This document shows positions 61,491 to 64,000 of a DNA stretch of 64,000 bases, in pieces. The number at the start of each line of letters is the position of its first letter. The stretch's first letter is position 1. Source of the stretch: Gymnogyps californianus (lineage: Eukaryota > Chordata > Aves > Accipitriformes > Cathartidae). Below the pieces are notes generated by a model that had not been told where the DNA came from, made no database searches, and saw nothing but the letters and a program-made list of their open reading frames with translations. Made by a program: the position numbers and the translations under genes. The stretch lies in assembly GCF_018139145.2 (NCBI RefSeq), contig NC_059471.1, positions 67,590,020 through 67,654,019 of the forward strand, read 5' to 3'.

Positions 61491-64000
61491 GGTGGCATCT
61501 CAGCCTAGTTTTTCCTCTGGAACTGAATTGCAAATACATGTATTAGCCATATTTTTTTGGCAGAAAAGATCTCTTCTCCCAGATATCCTCCCTCACTCCC
61601 AAAAAGGCAGTCCTGTATACTTCTATTTATATCTCCCCTTTTCATTTCCCCTTTTGTCCCCTCTTTGAGAAGCTACTATAAAATTGTAGGTTTTCTTACA
61701 CCAAGACTGCTTCCTGGCATTTTAGATGGATCTCAGAGCCCTCTCAATTTCGTCTATGTCACATCACACCTCTAAATTACCAACTTATTAAAATGCTAAT
61801 TAGCTGGGCAACAATCACAATGACAAGTGTGGCAATCACCTCTGCCTATTATTACCAATGTTTGGTATTTTCTGTTGTAAATTGTACTCTCAGACAGTTG
61901 TAATTCTGCCAAATGTTAACCATTTTGGCCCAAACTCTCCACAGCAGTTGACTGTGTCAGGCTGAGGGTCCCACATTCAGCCCAAACGGTCTCATCACCT
62001 CCAGGAATAACAGGAGGGTTTTTGCAGCACCAGCAGGACCCAGGTGAGGGCTTCCACAAGCTGCTCTCTGGTCCCCATACTTGTGAGCAAAGACCGGTCC
62101 TGTGGCCCCGCTGGTCTGTCAAGGACGGTGTTCCTTCAGACAATCACCTGCTCTCAGCCAGGTTAAAAGCATTCAAACCACCCCAAAATGGCACATGCTT
62201 AGTAGAGGCTTGTATGAGCACTGAAGGTAAAATCTCTGCTGATTCATGCTCCAAGACGTCCTAGCTCTGCGGGACCTCAGAGGTTGCATTTCTCTTCCTT
62301 TCCCAGCAATGAGCTCCTCTCATGTTTTTTTTCTCAGGGCACAGACTTGACGTTGGACTTCCCCACTGCTGGCTGCTGTGGCATCCTTGGGTTGGGCACT
62401 TCATCCCCAGAGGGGACTGTCCGGGATGGGCAGTGGCCTGGGGAGGGTCCTCAGTGCCCAAGAGAAAATACATGAGGAGAGGCTGCGAGTAGTATCAGCG
62501 AAGATGGAGGACCGGGTTTGCCTGGGCAGGGAAACCTCAGGGAGTTGGAGAGTGGGGTGAGGCAAGGGAGGGGGTAGAGGGAGAGGGAGGCTGATGGGAG
62601 AAAAACTGGGAGTCGAGGGAGAAACAGGACCATGATGAAAACTGGAAGCCCTGACAGAAGGTGTGGGTATGGCTGCTGAGGGGGGCAGCTGTGCTGAGCT
62701 GAGTCTGGGAGAGCAAAGAGCCTTGGTGGGAGGAAGCCTGCGGCTGGGACATGACATCCTGTGGGGCAGGAGACTGCATGGGTAGAGGCTGGCACTGGGA
62801 CTGAGGGTGGGACAGGGACCCTGGCAGCAATTAACTCACTGAGAGCTGGGAATGGGTCCATCATCCCTGTCTCTCTGCTGTCAGCAAAGACCTGGGAATC
62901 CCATTGTCCCATGTCTTCACAGCATGCATCCTTGCAGCCAAAAGAAACACCTCTCCCACCCAGCTCTCACTTTGCTACTGCTGCTGACATCTGCAAGGTG
63001 CAGCACAGACTCCTAACCTCAAATAGATGTTACATGATGGAAGTTCTGGGTTTGTTTCCTTTAAAAAAGCAAACTGACTAAAAATGTCATGTATGTAGAT
63101 GCATAAAGACATCCACTACCTTAACAGAACAGGAATGTTTCACACCCATGAATCTGAGGTGAAGAAACAGGAAACTAAAATTGCCCATGACTTCACTTCT
63201 GCTTGTGTGCAATATAGTCTTTCATTACATGATTGCATACTATTTTTCCCATAGGATGCCTGCCTCATTTAGTGCACAAGATGTCCTGCTTTGGATGTGA
63301 GTCAAGGCTCTGACGTGGAAGAGATGTGTGGCTACCAAAACCACCCCATCTTTTGCAGAGGTTGGAGGATGTCTAGTAAGTGACCACAGTGAAACTCAGA
63401 GTAGTGCAGGTGTGGCGAAAGCGGCTTCTCTGACTCCTCCAGCTGCAAAGCCTCGTGCCACACTTTCCACAGAGTGAGACTCATCTCATGCACACTTGCT
63501 GCGTAGGAGTCAGTTGTCTGGTCTAAATTACTCATGCAGGCTCTCTGTCAGCGTGCACAGACAGGCATTGAACAGTATTGATCAGAACTGATCAGTAATT
63601 AAGGGCTGGGCTCAGGCCTGGACATGGAGGAAAAAACCCCAAAATACTGAGTATCTGATCAATGAGTAAATACGTGCATCCAGGACACTGATGGAGCTAG
63701 AGAAACTTAAGACAACAGATGTACAATGAGGCAAATTAGGTCTGCAGGGCTAACCTCCAATCTGGTCCCATTTAGAGTGCTTGAGTTCAGATGCTTAATG
63801 CAGGTTTCTGTTTGTCAAAGTATCATGCACCCAGGACAGATTTCAGGAGCGCAGTCCTGTGACTCCAACAGGTCCCTTGTGTGTTAGGGATACACAGTTC
63901 ATTTTGTGTGGGGGTAGATAATAGGTGACAATGAAGCATCTAGCCCAGTTAACCACTGCTCTTGCTTATCGGTGGAGCTCTATTTCTCCATCCTTTTACT

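Larger units (their letters stand above)
57969..64000 (-). other. SH3RF3: SH3RF3 last intron (partial)
   Basis: 6 kb upstream of the terminal exon, running off the window. It contains the CR1 at 58376-59541, a CpG-rich patch at 61380-61490, and AT-rich blocks at 60.6-60.8 kb and 61.75-61.93 kb. I looked for an SH3RF3 penultimate exon and could not identify one; the minus-strand ORFs in 62.2-62.9 kb are Pro/Ser-rich but lack family motifs. Confidence 0.6.

Noticed and set aside
61249..61539. Minus-strand ORF through the CpG-rich patch, considered as an SH3RF3 exon
   Set aside because: No recognisable SH3RF3 sequence and no supported splice sites; the open frame follows from the GC-rich core.
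62261..62912. Pro/Ser-rich minus-strand ORFs considered as a penultimate SH3RF3 exon
   Set aside because: Low-complexity composition, no SH3 or other family motif, and no convincing acceptor and donor pair matching the phase-2 entry of the last exon.
1..64000. CRISPR arrays, bacterial operons, tRNA or rRNA genes
   Set aside because: I saw no regularly spaced direct repeats, ribosome-binding-site-led gene strings, cloverleaf or rRNA sequence; the window is vertebrate genomic DNA.

Overview
The window is vertebrate nuclear DNA, almost certainly from a bird. The evidence is several CR1 LINE fragments with the typical ATTCTATG 3' tails, a solo LTR of an avian ERVL-like family, AT-rich introns carrying weak intronic ORFs, and split genes with canonical GT-AG junctions. 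No tRNA, rRNA, CRISPR array, operon or prokaryotic system was seen. The gene order SOWAHC (minus) - SEPTIN10 (plus) - SH3RF3 (minus) is, from memory, the same block found on human 2q13.

Layout. Bases 1-1600 are a CpG island. It holds the 5' part of the single-exon SOWAHC coding region on the minus strand (start codon at 830-828, 3' end outside the window) and the first coding exon of SEPTIN10 on the plus strand (1240-1269). The two start codons are about 410 bp apart, so the space between them is probably a bidirectional promoter. Bases 1240-31995 carry the complete SEPTIN10 coding sequence. It has ten coding exons with consistent phases and gives a 432-residue septin of the SEPT6 subgroup, with a P-loop GTPase domain, a septin-unique element and a C-terminal coiled coil. 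A strong poly(A) signal lies at 32824. At least two other C-termini are possible: retention of the last intron, or use of an alternative terminal exon at 31015-31150.

Bases 32.85-54.69 kb are the gap between the converging SEPTIN10 and SH3RF3 genes. It contains a CR1 pair of one subfamily in inverted orientation (33.06-33.24 kb and 34.84-36.80 kb), an LTR (41.09-41.66 kb), older CR1-like scraps, and unique sequence becoming more GC-rich after 42 kb. Several AT-rich blocks there look like conserved non-coding elements. Bases 54.69-57.97 kb are the last exon of SH3RF3 on the minus strand: the final SH3 domain (57800-57968) followed by a roughly 3.1 kb 3' UTR. The rest, to 64 kb, is SH3RF3 intron with a 1.2 kb sense-oriented CR1 only about 400 bp from the terminal exon.

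The three genes do not form a pathway. SOWAHC is an ankyrin-repeat protein of poorly known role. SEPTIN10 is a filament-forming GTP-binding cytoskeletal protein. SH3RF3 (POSH2) is a RING/SH3 scaffold linked to JNK signalling. The most useful observations are an apparent reading-frame break in SOWAHC, the alternative SEPTIN10 C-termini, and candidate regulatory blocks in the gene-poor right half. I found no convincing undescribed system.
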